64,000 nt of DNA, from the NCBI RefSeq assembly GCF_025452195.1, contig NZ_CP104969.1:80001-144000 (forward strand), in the 5' to 3' direction. Of the stretch, positions 1-8,689 are shown piece after piece (positions within the stretch are counted from its first letter, which is position 1; each line of letters opens with the position of its first letter). A program made the translations under genes and the position numbers. Source of the stretch: Phyllobacterium zundukense. Its GTDB lineage: Bacteria; Pseudomonadota; Alphaproteobacteria; Rhizobiales; Rhizobiaceae. The notes beneath the pieces were generated by a model. The model was not told the origin of the DNA. It made no database searches and saw nothing but the letters and a program-made list of their open reading frames with translations.

Positions 1-206
1 GGCAACCGCCAGCGGCGCCCCGCCCTCGTTGTGTCGGTATATAGACCCCACCCCATAAAACTGTCAACACACCAAATCACAAAAATTCCAAACTTCACAA
101 ATCTAACAACACATCCTGGGGATAAACCGGAAGGAGGAGGCGTTCGGGCGCCCGTTTTCCGGGGATTTTCTACGCCAACAGAACTTTTGTCGGCGAAAAA
201 GAAAAG
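1..206. other. Intergenic left edge, no gene seen
   Basis: No credible gene is visible. Bases 40-120 form an A/C-rich, low-GC stretch unlike the coding DNA around it. It could be the promoter region of a gene lying left of the window. A self-complementary decamer CGGGCGCCCG sits at 145-154, just beyond the end of the amidohydrolase gene, but it has no T-run that would make it a convincing terminator. Confidence 0.4.
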
Positions 207-1232
207 TCAGATCGCACCGCCAAAGCCGGTGAGGAACGAGGTGAGGTTGTCGCCGAGCTCGTCGCAAATATACCCGCCCTCCTGCACGATAACCGTCGGC
301 AGGCGCAATTTCGCGATGGCTTCGGCGATGCGGGCAAAGCCTGGCGTCGAAACGGAGAGCTCGCCGAACGGATCGCCCTCGAAAGCATCAAGCCCAAGCG
401 CTACGACCAACGCTTCCGGCGCAAACGCTTCAATGCGGCTCCTTGCAGCAGCGAGCGCTTCCAGGAACACCTCGTCGCCGGATTTGCGCTCCAGCGGCAG
501 GTTGTAATTGTAGCCGAGACCCGCGCCCTCGCCGCGCTCGTCGGCATAGCCCCAGAAGAACGGATAGAACCGCACCGGATCGGCATGGATCGAAACGGTC
601 AGCACATCGGAGCGAGCGTAGAAGATGCCTTGCGTGCCATTGCCATGATGCAGATCGACGTCGAGGATGGCGACACGGGCGGCATTCTTGCGCAGTCTTT
701 GCGCTGCGACCGCTGAATTGTTGATGAAGCAAAAGCCGCCGGCGACATCGGCGAAGGCGTGATGGCCAGGCGGTCGGCACAGCGCATAGGCGGCCGGTTC
801 GCCGGAGATTACCGTTTCGGCTGCTTCCACCGCGGCCCAGGCGCTCCAGCAGGCGCTTTCCCACGTCTCCGCAGAAATGGGACATGCGGTATCGGCCATG
901 TGATAACCCGCCTGCCCCACGGCGGAAGCCGGATAGCTGCCCGTGCGGCCGATCGGATGGATATTGGGAACCACTTCTTCCGAGGCGCCGGGAATCAGCT
1001 GCCAGCGCCGGTGGATAGTCTGCAGGAACTCCAGATATTCAGGCGTATGAACGGCGGCAATGGGGCCGAGCCCGTGATTGGCGGGGTGATGGATAGAACT
1101 CGCCGCCGCTCGGGCACCCGCGAGAAGTCGCTCGATCCGCTCCGGCTTTTCCGGATTGGGCCGCGGCGAGCCGCTCGACAGAAAACCCTTCGGGTTATGG
1201 CGCTTTTGCTCGTCCGCACAGAATGTTTTCAT
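207..1232 (-). CDS. Histone deacetylase-family (acetylpolyamine) amidohydrolase
   Basis: The protein (341 aa) is a zinc-dependent amidohydrolase of the arginase/deacetylase fold. Motifs are typical: RPPGHHA with the paired active-site histidines, GFCFINN, and DVDLHHGNGTQ, which supplies zinc-ligand Asp and His. Near the C-terminus, GLDAFEGDPFG holds the third zinc-ligand Asp. Bacterial members often deacetylate acetylpolyamines or similar small N-acetylated compounds, so acetylpolyamine is the likely substrate class; this is inferred from the family, and the polyamine genes 8 kb away are only weak support. The start chosen has AGGGAGGG about seven bases upstream of ATG; a longer reading frame begins 12 codons earlier without such a site. 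It is a single cytoplasmic gene with no obvious operon partner. Confidence 0.85.
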   Translation of the reverse strand: MKTFCADEQKRHNPKGFLSSGSPRPNPEKPERIERLLAGARAAASSIHHPANHGLGPIAAVHTPEYLEFLQTIHRRWQLIPGASEEVVPNIHPIGRTGSYPASAVGQAGYHMADTACPISAETWESACWSAWAAVEAAETVISGEPAAYALCRPPGHHAFADVAGGFCFINNSAVAAQRLRKNAARVAILDVDLHHGNGTQGIFYARSDVLTVSIHADPVRFYPFFWGYADERGEGAGLGYNYNLPLERKSGDEVFLEALAAARSRIEAFAPEALVVALGLDAFEGDPFGELSVSTPGFARIAEAIAKLRLPTVIVQEGGYICDELGDNLTSFLTGFGGAI

Positions 1233-1347
1233 GAACCCTCCCTGGCGCAATCGTCGGGCTGTATTCATGCATTACGCCGATAGAGAGTCAAAACGGAAAG
1301 GTAGTCCGCGGTCGGGTTATTTTGTCAGGCCTTTTCTTCGACAAAAT

Positions 1348-1474
1348 GGTGCGTGGTTCGACAAGCTCACCATGAGGGAACTTGGGTGTTACACGGAGCC
1401 AAGGACGCCAACATCGGCTACTTGGGCTTTTGAGCCCACGACGTCCTCATGGTGAGCTTGTCGAACCACGCACC
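1348..1474. repeat. Palindromic element with 30-bp perfect inverted arms
   Basis: Bases 1348-1377 are the exact reverse complement of 1445-1474 (30 of 30 bases), separated by a 67-base centre. The arms contain GTTCGACAAGCTCACCATGA, a type of sequence that recurs between genes in many Rhizobiales. The centre carries smaller complementary pairs (TGGGC and GCCCA around 1425-1440). There is no open frame inside and no clear target-site duplication. It lies downstream of gguB and upstream of the amidohydrolase gene, so on RNA it would fold as a long hairpin. It is probably a non-autonomous repeat; its role is unknown. Confidence 0.85.
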
Positions 1475-1506
1475 GACTTCATGTATCAGACTTCGCCAAA
1501 CAGGCT

Positions 1507-2706
1507 TCAAGCCTTGTTCTTGTTGTAGACGTCGAAGATAACCGCAGCGAGCAGAACGAGACCCTTGATCACCTGCTGCCAGTCGATATTGACGCCCATG
1601 ATCGACATGCCATTGTTCATGACGCCCATGATGAAAGCGCCGATCACCGCGCCCATGACCTGGCCGACACCACCCATGGCCGAAGCGCCGCCGATGAACA
1701 CCGCAGCGATCACGTCGAGCTCGAAACCAAGGCCTGCCTTTGGCGTCGCCGTGTTGAGACGTGCTGCAAAGATCAGCCCGGCGAGAGCGGCGAGAACGCC
1801 CATGTTGACGAAGGTCAGGAAGGTCAGCCGTTCGGTCTTGATGCCGGAGAGCTTTGCCGCCTTTTCATTGCCGCCCATGGCGTAGATGCGGCGACCGACG
1901 GTCATGCGCTTGGTCACGAAGACGAAGAGCGCGATCAAGAGGGACATGACGATCAGGACGTTTGGCAACCCCTTATAGGAAGAAAGAAGATAGGTGAGGA
2001 ACAGCACGATCCCGGCGATGATCAGGTTCTTGGCAACGAAGAGTGCAAAGGGCTCGCCCTGATAGCCATGCTTCTCGCGCTTGGCGCGTCCGCGCACGCT
2101 GAAATATATCATCAGCGCAACAAGGATAATGCCGACAAGCATCGAGGTGACGTTGAATCCGGGATAGCCGAAAAAGTCGGGAATGAAACCGGAGCTCAGG
2201 AGCTGGAACTGCGGCGGGAACGGGCCAACGGACTGGCCGCCCAGCAGCCAGAGTGCAAGACCGCGGAAGACAAGCATTCCGGCCAGCGTGACAATGAAGG
2301 ACGGGATCTTGTGATAGGCTATCCAATACCCTTGAGCGGCTCCAATTGCGCCGCCCATTATCAGACACAGGATCGTCGCCGGAATGTAGTGGATTTGCCA
2401 GCGGACCATCATCACTGCGGCAAGGCCGCCGATAAATCCCGATACCGAGCCCACCGAAAGGTCGATGTGTCCGGCCACGATCACCAGCAGCATGCCGAGT
2501 GCCATGATGATGATATAGCTGTTCTGCAGCACGAGGTTGGTCAGATTAACCGGCCTGAAGAGAACGCCACTCGTTGTGTACTGGAAGAAGAGCATGATGA
2601 GGATCAAGGCGAGCACCAGGCCATATTCGCGGTAATTGCCTTTCAGCGCGGAGCCATCCGTCTTGAAGTCTTTTTTACCCTGGGTTGCTGCAGTTTCGAC
2701 GGTCAT
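1507..2706 (-). CDS. gguB: Sugar ABC transporter permease GguB
   Basis: This integral membrane subunit (399 aa) is of the ribose/xylose type (BPD_transp_2 family, XylH-like) and would form the inner-membrane channel for sugar uptake. Many hydrophobic segments are evident, with the family pattern [12 protein letters not shown] near residue 80 and [13 protein letters not shown] near residue 340. The ATG overlaps the stop of the ATPase gene as ATGA, showing translational coupling. It is the last gene of chvE-gguA-gguB. In Agrobacterium the equivalent genes import several monosaccharides recognised by ChvE, but gguAB are dispensable for virulence signalling there. Confidence 0.92.
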   Translation of the reverse strand: MTVETAATQGKKDFKTDGSALKGNYREYGLVLALILIMLFFQYTTSGVLFRPVNLTNLVLQNSYIIIMALGMLLVIVAGHIDLSVGSVSGFIGGLAAVMMVRWQIHYIPATILCLIMGGAIGAAQGYWIAYHKIPSFIVTLAGMLVFRGLALWLLGGQSVGPFPPQFQLLSSGFIPDFFGYPGFNVTSMLVGIILVALMIYFSVRGRAKREKHGYQGEPFALFVAKNLIIAGIVLFLTYLLSSYKGLPNVLIVMSLLIALFVFVTKRMTVGRRIYAMGGNEKAAKLSGIKTERLTFLTFVNMGVLAALAGLIFAARLNTATPKAGLGFELDVIAAVFIGGASAMGGVGQVMGAVIGAFIMGVMNNGMSIMGVNIDWQQVIKGLVLLAAVIFDVYNKNKA

Positions 2707-4232
2707 GATGCTTTCCCTTCTGCACGAATGATGGCGCGCATGATTTTTTCCTGGCTGGCTTCGCTGGCCGGCATTTCACCGACGAGCCTGCCCTGGTTCA
2801 TCACGTAGATCCGGTCGCAGACGCCGAGCAGCTCTGGCATTTCCGACGAGATCATCAGCACGCTTTTGCCTTCGCTTACCAGTTGGTTGATGATCGTATA
2901 GATTTCATATTTCGCGCCGACATCGATGCCGCGCGTGGGTTCGTCAAGGATCAAAAGATCCGGGTTGGCGAACAACCATTTCGAGAGAACGACTTTCTGC
3001 TGGTTGCCGCCAGAGAGATTGCCGGTCTTTTGATAGATGCTTGAGGAACGGATATTGGTCTTGCGGCGATATTCATTCGCCACTTTCAGTTCGGCCATGT
3101 CATCCAGCACACCGTTGTGGGAAACGCCCTCAAGATTGGCGATCGTGGCATTGTGCTTGATGTGGTCGATCAGGTTGAGGCCATAGGTCTTGCGGTCTTC
3201 GGTGACGTAGGCGATCCCGTTGTCGATGGCTTTGCCGATGGTGGAGACGTCGACTTGTCTGCCATTGATGAAGACCTCGCCACTGATGTTCCGCCCATAG
3301 GCCTTGCCGAACACGCTCATGGCGAATTCGGTGCGGCCAGCGCCCATCAGCCCGGCGATGCCGACGACTTCTCCCCGGCGCACATTGAGATTGATACCAT
3401 TGATGACGGTGCGCTCGCTATGAATATGGTGATGAACGACCCAGTCCTTCACCTCGAACACCACCTCGCCGATATTGGGTTCGCGCTGCGGAAAGCGGTC
3501 CGCCAGCTGGCGTCCGACCATCGAGGTAACAATCCGGTCCTCGGAGATATCCCGCTTGTCGAGCGTCTCGATCGTCGCGCCATCACGCAGCACCGTGATG
3601 CGGTCGGCAACCTTGCCGACTTCGTTCAACTTGTGTGAAATCAGGATGGAGGAAATGCCGTGCGCCTTGAACTCCAGCAACAGATCCAGCAGTGCGTCGC
3701 TGTCTTTCTCGTTGAGGCTAGCCGTCGGTTCGTCGAGGATGAGCAACTCGACATCTTTCGACAGAGCCTTGGCAATCTCCACAAGCTGCTGCTTGCCGAC
3801 GCCGAGATTGGTAATCAATGTCAGCGGGTCTTCCTTCAGACCGACCTTGGCGAGGAGTTCGCGCGTGCGGTTTTCCGCAACGTGCCAATCGATGATACCG
3901 AATTTGGCCGGTTCGTTGCCAAGGAAGATGTTTTCGGCGATCGACAGGAGCGGAACCAGCGCCAGCTCCTGGTGAATGATGATGATGCCCTGCTTTTCAC
4001 TGTCGCTGATCCCGCGGAAGTGCTGCTCCTGGCCATTGTAGAAGATTTCACCTTCGTAGCTGCCATGCGGATAGACACCGCTCAGCACCTTCATCAGGGT
4101 TGATTTGCCAGCGCCATTCTCGCCCACCAGAGCGTGAATTTCGCCTTTACGTACATCGAGGTTGACGTTGTTGAGCGCTTTCACACCAGGGAAAACTTTG
4201 GTGATGTTGCGCATTTCGAGGATGGTTTCCAT
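2703..4232 (-). CDS. gguA: Sugar ABC transporter ATPase GguA
   Basis: This is a tandem ATP-binding protein (509 aa) that energises monosaccharide import. The first half has Walker [10 protein letters not shown], a degenerate signature [15 protein letters not shown] and Walker [11 protein letters not shown]. The second half has a strong signature [15 protein letters not shown] and [10 protein letters not shown], but its Walker A is degenerate (GLMGAGRTE), as is normal for RbsA/XylG-type proteins. The start used is METILEMRN, preceded by GTGAGGAT; a GTG four codons upstream would overlap that ribosome site. The stop overlaps gguB by four bases. A hairpin separates it from chvE upstream. Confidence 0.93.
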   Translation of the reverse strand: METILEMRNITKVFPGVKALNNVNLDVRKGEIHALVGENGAGKSTLMKVLSGVYPHGSYEGEIFYNGQEQHFRGISDSEKQGIIIIHQELALVPLLSIAENIFLGNEPAKFGIIDWHVAENRTRELLAKVGLKEDPLTLITNLGVGKQQLVEIAKALSKDVELLILDEPTASLNEKDSDALLDLLLEFKAHGISSILISHKLNEVGKVADRITVLRDGATIETLDKRDISEDRIVTSMVGRQLADRFPQREPNIGEVVFEVKDWVVHHHIHSERTVINGINLNVRRGEVVGIAGLMGAGRTEFAMSVFGKAYGRNISGEVFINGRQVDVSTIGKAIDNGIAYVTEDRKTYGLNLIDHIKHNATIANLEGVSHNGVLDDMAELKVANEYRRKTNIRSSSIYQKTGNLSGGNQQKVVLSKWLFANPDLLILDEPTRGIDVGAKYEIYTIINQLVSEGKSVLMISSEMPELLGVCDRIYVMNQGRLVGEMPASEASQEKIMRAIIRAEGKAS

Positions 4233-4343
4233 CGATATCCTCACCGACGCTTCTGCAGCGTCGTTCCTTCTGCAATTTTTATTAGGCTTTATGGCTTTTG
4301 GCCAATGGATTTATTTTCCGGAAAGCCTTTATCGACATGGCAA

Positions 4344-4372
4344 CAAACCCTGCGCCGTAAGCACAGGGTTTG
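4344..4372 (-). terminator. Hairpin between chvE and gguA
   Basis: CAAACCCTG at 4344-4352 pairs with CAGGGTTTG at 4364-4372 around an 11-base loop. It lies just after the chvE stop and about 110 bases before gguA on the same strand, with only a weak U-tract. In importer operons such a stem commonly stabilises the upstream message or partly terminates, so that binding protein exceeds ATPase and permease. That role is inferred. Confidence 0.65.
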
Positions 4373-4388
4373 TGATTGATTCCTGGAT

Positions 4389-5450
4389 CTACTTGATCTG
4401 GTCTTCTGTGTAGTAACCGCCGCCAATCAGGATCTCTTTCCAGTTGGTCTTGTCGACTTCCACCGGCTTCAGCAGGTAGGACGGAACAACCTTGACACCA
4501 TTATTGTAGGTCTTGGTGTCGTTGACTTCCGGCTCCTCGCCCTTGAGAACCTTGTCGATGAGATCGGCCGTGACCTTGGCCAATTCACGCGTGTCCTTGT
4601 AGATCGTCGAATACTGCTCGCCGGCGATGATCGACTTGACCGATGGTACTTCCGCATCCTGTCCGGAAACGAACGGGAATGGCTGGTCGGCAGTTCCGTA
4701 GCCGACGCCGCGCAGCGACGAAAGGATACCGATGGACAGACCATCATAAGGTGACAGAACGGCATTGACCTTCTTGTCGGTGTAGTAGGCTGACAGGAGG
4801 TTATCCATGCGTGCCTGCGCAACGGCACCATCCCAACGCAGCGTACCGACCTTGTCCATGCCCATCTGGCCGGACTGAACGACGAGCTTGCCGCTGTCGA
4901 TCAGAGGCTGCAGGACAGACATCGCGCCGTTATAGAAGAAGAAGGCGTTGTTATCGTCAGGCGAACCACCGAACAATTCGATGTTGAACGGGCCCTTCGC
5001 ATCCGGCAGGCCAAGCGCCTTGACGAGCGAGCTTGCCTGCAGAACACCAACCTGGAAATTGTCGAAGGTTGTGTAATAGTCGACATTCGGCGTGTCACGG
5101 ATGAGGCGGTCATAGGAAATAACCTTGATGCCGGCATCGTGGGCCTGCTGCAAAACGTTGGAAAGCGTGGTGCCATCAATCGCTGCGATCACGAGGACCT
5201 TGACGCCCTTGGTGACCATGTTCTCGATCTGCGCCAGCTGGTTTGGAATATCGTCTTCCGCATATTGCAGATCGGTGGTGTAGCCGCGTTCTTTCAGCGC
5301 CTTCACCATGTTGTCGCCGTCGGCAATCCAGCGTGCCGAGGATTTCGTCGGCATCGCGATACCGACAGAGCCCTTGTCCTGGGCGTAGCCTTGCGACCCC
5401 ATCGCACCAAGTGCGATCAATCCCGCGGCAAACAGATTGAGTATTTTCAC
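4389..5450 (-). CDS. chvE: Periplasmic multiple-sugar-binding protein ChvE
   Basis: This secreted receptor (353 aa) belongs to the periplasmic-binding-protein-like I family. A signal peptide ends near AQDKG (about residues 1-24), and the mature protein starts with [15 protein letters not shown], typical of ChvE/XylF proteins. Conserved stretches include [19 protein letters not shown] and [10 protein letters not shown]. In Agrobacterium and Azospirillum ChvE binds aldose monosaccharides for transport and for chemotaxis or virulence signalling. Here it heads the chvE-gguA-gguB operon and is divergent from gguC, so sugar uptake is the safe assignment; a signalling role cannot be judged from this window. 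The ribosome site GGGAGGA lies just upstream of ATG. Confidence 0.93.
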   Translation of the reverse strand: MKILNLFAAGLIALGAMGSQGYAQDKGSVGIAMPTKSSARWIADGDNMVKALKERGYTTDLQYAEDDIPNQLAQIENMVTKGVKVLVIAAIDGTTLSNVLQQAHDAGIKVISYDRLIRDTPNVDYYTTFDNFQVGVLQASSLVKALGLPDAKGPFNIELFGGSPDDNNAFFFYNGAMSVLQPLIDSGKLVVQSGQMGMDKVGTLRWDGAVAQARMDNLLSAYYTDKKVNAVLSPYDGLSIGILSSLRGVGYGTADQPFPFVSGQDAEVPSVKSIIAGEQYSTIYKDTRELAKVTADLIDKVLKGEEPEVNDTKTYNNGVKVVPSYLLKPVEVDKTNWKEILIGGGYYTEDQIK

Positions 5451-5558
5451 GTGTATCCTCCCGGTTTCTAAATCATGCCCGATACTTTTGAGCGACCTCG
5501 ACCGAGCTTTTTAGCCCGGACCAGTCCTCCCAGAGCAGGGTCTTCCCAACATCTATCG

Positions 5559-5575
5559 CAAAAGTATGACTTTTG
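5559..5575. promoter_or_regulatory. Palindrome in the chvE/gguC divergent promoter
   Basis: CAAAAGT-ATG-ACTTTTG is a perfect inverted repeat with 7-base arms, 109 bases upstream of chvE and about 140 bases upstream of gguC. An extra half-site ACTTTTG occurs at 5484-5490. It is a candidate operator for the adjacent FadR-type regulator or another sugar regulator. The assignment is inference. Confidence 0.5.
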
Positions 5576-5594
5576 GAATAGGACTTTCGCTTAG

Positions 5595-5635
5595 TTGCGA
5601 AAAAGCCTTCGAACCATATAATACTATTATAATAT
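5595..5635 (+). promoter_or_regulatory. Predicted gguC promoter with AT palindrome
   Basis: TTGCGA at 5595-5600 and TATAAT at 5617-5622 are separated by 16 bases, a good sigma-70 spacing. The sequence TATTATAATAT follows at 5625-5635, where transcription should start. The same 11-mer appears at 7572-7582 upstream of the FadR-type regulator gene, which suggests one protein may bind both. Confidence 0.5.
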
Positions 5636-5715
5636 TTTTGAAAAGAGCCGCTGGACGATGGCCGATGGCCAGCCTATAACCACGCCACCACATCTGATAT
5701 ATCGGGAGGAAAGCC

Positions 5716-6708
5716 TTGAATCTGGTCCAGTTGACGAATGCCAATGGAAAGCGGCAAGTCGCCGCACGTGTCGGTGAAGAATTCCGGCATGTCAAGCGCA
5801 CGCGTTCCGTTCTGGAACTCGCGCATGCGGCGATCGATGCGAAAACAGGCATAGCCGAGATTGTCGAAAAACGCGGGCTCGGCAAGCGTATCGATGTTGC
5901 GGCTGCCTATGCGGAAGGCCGCCTGCTTCCCCCGATCGACACGCACGATTCTGCCCATATCCATTTGACCGGCACCGGCCTCACCCATCTCGGATCCGCC
6001 GCGACGCGCGATGCGATGCATCGCAAAGTTGGCGATACTGAAGAAGAAAAACTGACCGATTCGATGAAGATGTTCCGCATGGGGCTCGAAAACGGCAAAC
6101 CGAAGAAGGGCGCGACCGGCGTACAGCCTGAGTGGTTCTACAAAGGCAATGGTTCAATGCTGACCGGTCCCGGCCAACCGCTCGTCTCGCCGGCTTTTGC
6201 GGACGACGCCGGCGAAGAGCCGGAGATTGCCGGGATCTACGTCATTGGTCCGGATGGGTCGCCTTTCCGCATCGGCTTTGCACTTGCCAACGAATTCTCC
6301 GATCATGTCATGGAGCGTGTGAACTATCTCTACCTCGCCCACTCCAAGCTGCGGCCGTGCTCGCTGGGCCCCGAGCTGATCCTCGGCGACTTGCCTTCCG
6401 ACGTCCGTGGCGCTTCGCGTATATTGCGTAAAAACAAGACCTTGTGGGAAAAGCCTTTCCTTTCAGGCGAAGACAACATGTCCCATACGATTGCCAATCT
6501 CGAGCATCACCACTTCAAATATGCCGTGTTCCGCCAGCCAGGGGATATTCACGTACATATGTTCGGCACGGCGACGCTTTCCTTTGCCGATGGCATCAAG
6601 GCCGAGAATGGCGATGTCTTCGAAATCGAAGCACCGGCCTTCGGCTTGCCGCTGCGTAATCCGCTGAAGATCGAGAAGCCCGAGAAGGTAAAAATCACTA
6701 CGCTGTAG
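5716..6708 (+). CDS. gguC: GguC / AraD1-like fumarylacetoacetase-fold dehydratase
   Basis: This 330-aa protein belongs to the GguC family within the fumarylacetoacetate hydrolase superfamily. In Agrobacterium, GguC (AraD1) acts as 2-keto-3-deoxy-L-arabonate dehydratase in pentose catabolism, which matches its place beside the ChvE-GguAB importer. Family features are RPCSLGPELILGDLP around residue 217 and HHHFKYAVFRQPGDIHVHMFG near residue 265. The start is a TTG preceded by GGGAGGA at 5704-5710; no ATG fits the family N-terminus. Its 3' end overlaps the tail of the convergent regulator gene by 11 bases. Confidence 0.85.
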   Translation: MNLVQLTNANGKRQVAARVGEEFRHVKRTRSVLELAHAAIDAKTGIAEIVEKRGLGKRIDVAAAYAEGRLLPPIDTHDSAHIHLTGTGLTHLGSAATRDAMHRKVGDTEEEKLTDSMKMFRMGLENGKPKKGATGVQPEWFYKGNGSMLTGPGQPLVSPAFADDAGEEPEIAGIYVIGPDGSPFRIGFALANEFSDHVMERVNYLYLAHSKLRPCSLGPELILGDLPSDVRGASRILRKNKTLWEKPFLSGEDNMSHTIANLEHHHFKYAVFRQPGDIHVHMFGTATLSFADGIKAENGDVFEIEAPAFGLPLRNPLKIEKPEKVKITTL

Positions 6709-7453
6709 CTGCGGTTCGCCCCGCAGTCAGCACCCGCTCGGCGCCTTCCTCTATCACCACGCGCATGGCTTGCTTGGCCGCCTCGACGTTGCGGGCCTTG
6801 ATCGCTTCGGCGATCGCGGCGTGGCGGGCAACCGAGCGCACATGGCTTTCGGAGTTGGGTATGGGCGAACTGATGGTGAAGGTGGTCACCAGTGCCACTT
6901 CGATCAGCGCGCTGATAGAACGCATGAACGGATTACCGGAGGCTTCCGCTATCCCGATATGGAACTGCAGGTCGCTGAAGACGAAATCTGCCGCCGATTC
7001 GCGTGCGTTCCCCATCTTCTCGACCCAATGGAACAGGGTCTCAAGCTGGGCGTCCGTGCGGCGCAACGCCGCAAGGCCTGCCGCTTCGGGTTCCAGCGCC
7101 AGCCGCATCTCGACGATACTCGACAGGAAATGCGCACTCGCCCCTGCCTCGAAATGCCAGACCAGTATATCCGGATCGAACAGGTTCCAGTGCGAACGCT
7201 CCAGCACGCGCGTGCCGATCTTGGCCTTCGGCTGGATCAACCCCTTGGCAGCGAGCGTCTTCAAAGCCTCGCGCAATACGGTTCGCGATACTCCAAATCG
7301 TTCCAGCAATTCCGCATCGCCCGGCAGAATACTGTTCTCCGGATAGACGCCGTTTATTATCTTCAGCCCGAGATCGCGCATGACGTGACCATGATGCGTT
7401 CGCGCCTGGCCCGCTGTGCGGAAATCATAATTGGTGAGCTGGTTGCCTGCCAA
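6698..7453 (-). CDS. FadR/GntR-family transcriptional regulator
   Basis: The protein (251 aa) has an N-terminal winged helix-turn-helix (about residues 20-90, including GVSRTVLREALKTLAAKG) and a C-terminal FCD ligand domain with Asp, Glu and His positions in EMRLALEPEA and FHIGIAEASGNP. Such proteins usually repress sugar-acid or keto-acid genes until a pathway intermediate binds. It lies tail-to-tail with gguC, and the shared AT palindrome in front of both genes suggests it controls gguC and itself. That target is inferred. Confidence 0.85.
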   Translation of the reverse strand: MAGNQLTNYDFRTAGQARTHHGHVMRDLGLKIINGVYPENSILPGDAELLERFGVSRTVLREALKTLAAKGLIQPKAKIGTRVLERSHWNLFDPDILVWHFEAGASAHFLSSIVEMRLALEPEAAGLAALRRTDAQLETLFHWVEKMGNARESAADFVFSDLQFHIGIAEASGNPFMRSISALIEVALVTTFTISSPIPNSESHVRSVARHAAIAEAIKARNVEAAKQAMRVVIEEGAERVLTAGRTAATA

Positions 7454-7570
7454 ATGCTTGCCTGCTAATTGCTTACGTGGGTGGGGAATTTAACCAGACA
7501 AAAAACCGTCGCCAAAGTTGCAAACGGCACGACCTCCCAGCGCGCTCCCCACTTCAGGCTCCTATTTATA

Positions 7571-7582
7571 ATATTATAATAT
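7571..7582. promoter_or_regulatory. AT-rich 12-bp palindrome upstream of the FadR-type gene
   Basis: ATATTATAATAT is perfectly self-complementary and lies in the 209-base divergent region between the FadR-type gene and the LysR gene. Its core equals the 11-mer overlapping the gguC start region. It may be an operator for autoregulation; the AT-rich stretch could equally be a -10 region. Confidence 0.4.
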
Positions 7583-7662
7583 CATTAACAATCGGCAATA
7601 TTAAACAACAGCGTTTTCGCCCACAGCTTGCCAATCTGCGCACCCCTCTATTAACTCGGCGC

Positions 7663-8571
7663 ATGGCATTCACCATCAGGCAATTGCAATATTTTGTCGC
7701 CGTCGCAGAACAGGGCTCCATCACCCGTGCCGCGCAGAACCTGTCGATTTCGCAGTCATCGATCACCGAGGCCATAAAAGAGCTTGAAAGCGATCTTGGC
7801 GTCGAACTTTTCGAACGCCATCCACGCGGCCTCGATATCACTTATAACGGCCACCAATTCCTGCGTCATGCGACGAAGATTCTCGCCGACGTCTCAGATG
7901 CACGCCGCTCGTTTTCCGAAGAAGTGCCCAAACAAGCGGGCAAGCTGCACCTCGGCGTAACATCGCTCGTCGCAGGCTATGTCCTTTCCGACCTCCTCGC
8001 CCGCTTTCGTCGCGCTTCTCCCGGCGTCGAGGTCAGTGCCATCGAAGACAATGGTTCCTATCTGGAACATTTGCTGGTGGGGGGTGAACTCGATGTGGCG
8101 GTCATGGTCATATCCAATCTTCGCGATCGCATGGCTCTGCAGGCGGAAATCATCGAGACCTCACCCTACAGATTGTGGCTGCCACTCGGTCATCCCTTGG
8201 TCAGTGCGGATATCATCTCGATCAACGATATCGCCAGGGAGCCGCTGATCATGCTGACTGTCGACGAAATCGAGGAAAACACCGGCAAACTCCTGACCGC
8301 CCTCGGTGCGCGGCCGCATGTCGCCTTCCGCACCCGCTCGGTCGAGGCCGTCCGCAGCCTTGTTGCCACCGGCGCCGGGATCGCACTGTTGCCCGATCTT
8401 GTCTATCGTCCATGGTCGCTTGAAGGCGATCGCATCGAAAGCCGAGACGTCTCCGGTGCACTCCCTGTGGTGCAGGTCGGCATGGTCTGGCGCAAGGGCT
8501 CCAGCCTGCCCCAGGCTGCCCGGGATTTCGTCGGTATCGCCGAAGCCCTTCGCAGCGGTCGAACTCGCTGA
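7663..8571 (+). CDS. LysR-family regulator of the polyamine operon
   Basis: This 302-aa LysR-type protein has a helix-turn-helix in residues 1-60 (FTIRQLQYFVAVAEQGSITR and the recognition-helix region), followed by a substrate-binding domain with VTSLVAGYVLSDLLARFRR. The reading frame is open 62 codons upstream, but family alignment and MAFTIRQLQYF favour this ATG, even though no strong ribosome site precedes it. It sits directly before a polyamine importer operon on the same strand, and a textbook ATC-N9-GAT LysR box follows its stop. It probably activates that operon with a polyamine-related coinducer (inference). Confidence 0.85.
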   Translation: MAFTIRQLQYFVAVAEQGSITRAAQNLSISQSSITEAIKELESDLGVELFERHPRGLDITYNGHQFLRHATKILADVSDARRSFSEEVPKQAGKLHLGVTSLVAGYVLSDLLARFRRASPGVEVSAIEDNGSYLEHLLVGGELDVAVMVISNLRDRMALQAEIIETSPYRLWLPLGHPLVSADIISINDIAREPLIMLTVDEIEENTGKLLTALGARPHVAFRTRSVEAVRSLVATGAGIALLPDLVYRPWSLEGDRIESRDVSGALPVVQVGMVWRKGSSLPQAARDFVGIAEALRSGRTR

Positions 8572-8588
8572 TATCGGAATTTCCGATA
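8572..8588. promoter_or_regulatory. LysR-type box upstream of the polyamine-binding protein gene
   Basis: TATCGGAA-T-TTCCGATA is a perfect 8-base-arm palindrome starting right after the LysR stop codon. It contains ATC-N9-GAT, a classical LysR recognition pattern, and stands 102 bases before the binding-protein start, a normal activator distance. An alternative is a weak terminator for the LysR gene, but no T-run follows. Confidence 0.6.
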
Positions 8589-8689
8589 ACGTCCTTCTGA
8601 TAAATGAATTTGCGAATACGGAAAAATCAAGGCACTTTTCTCACCGGGAACATATGCCCTGAAATCAGGGCCCAAACGGGAGAATTGAG

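Noticed and set aside
31..507. 158-codon frame at the left edge on the plus strand
   Set aside because: More than half overlaps the deacetylase gene and composition is Ser/Thr/Pro nonsense; no ribosome site.
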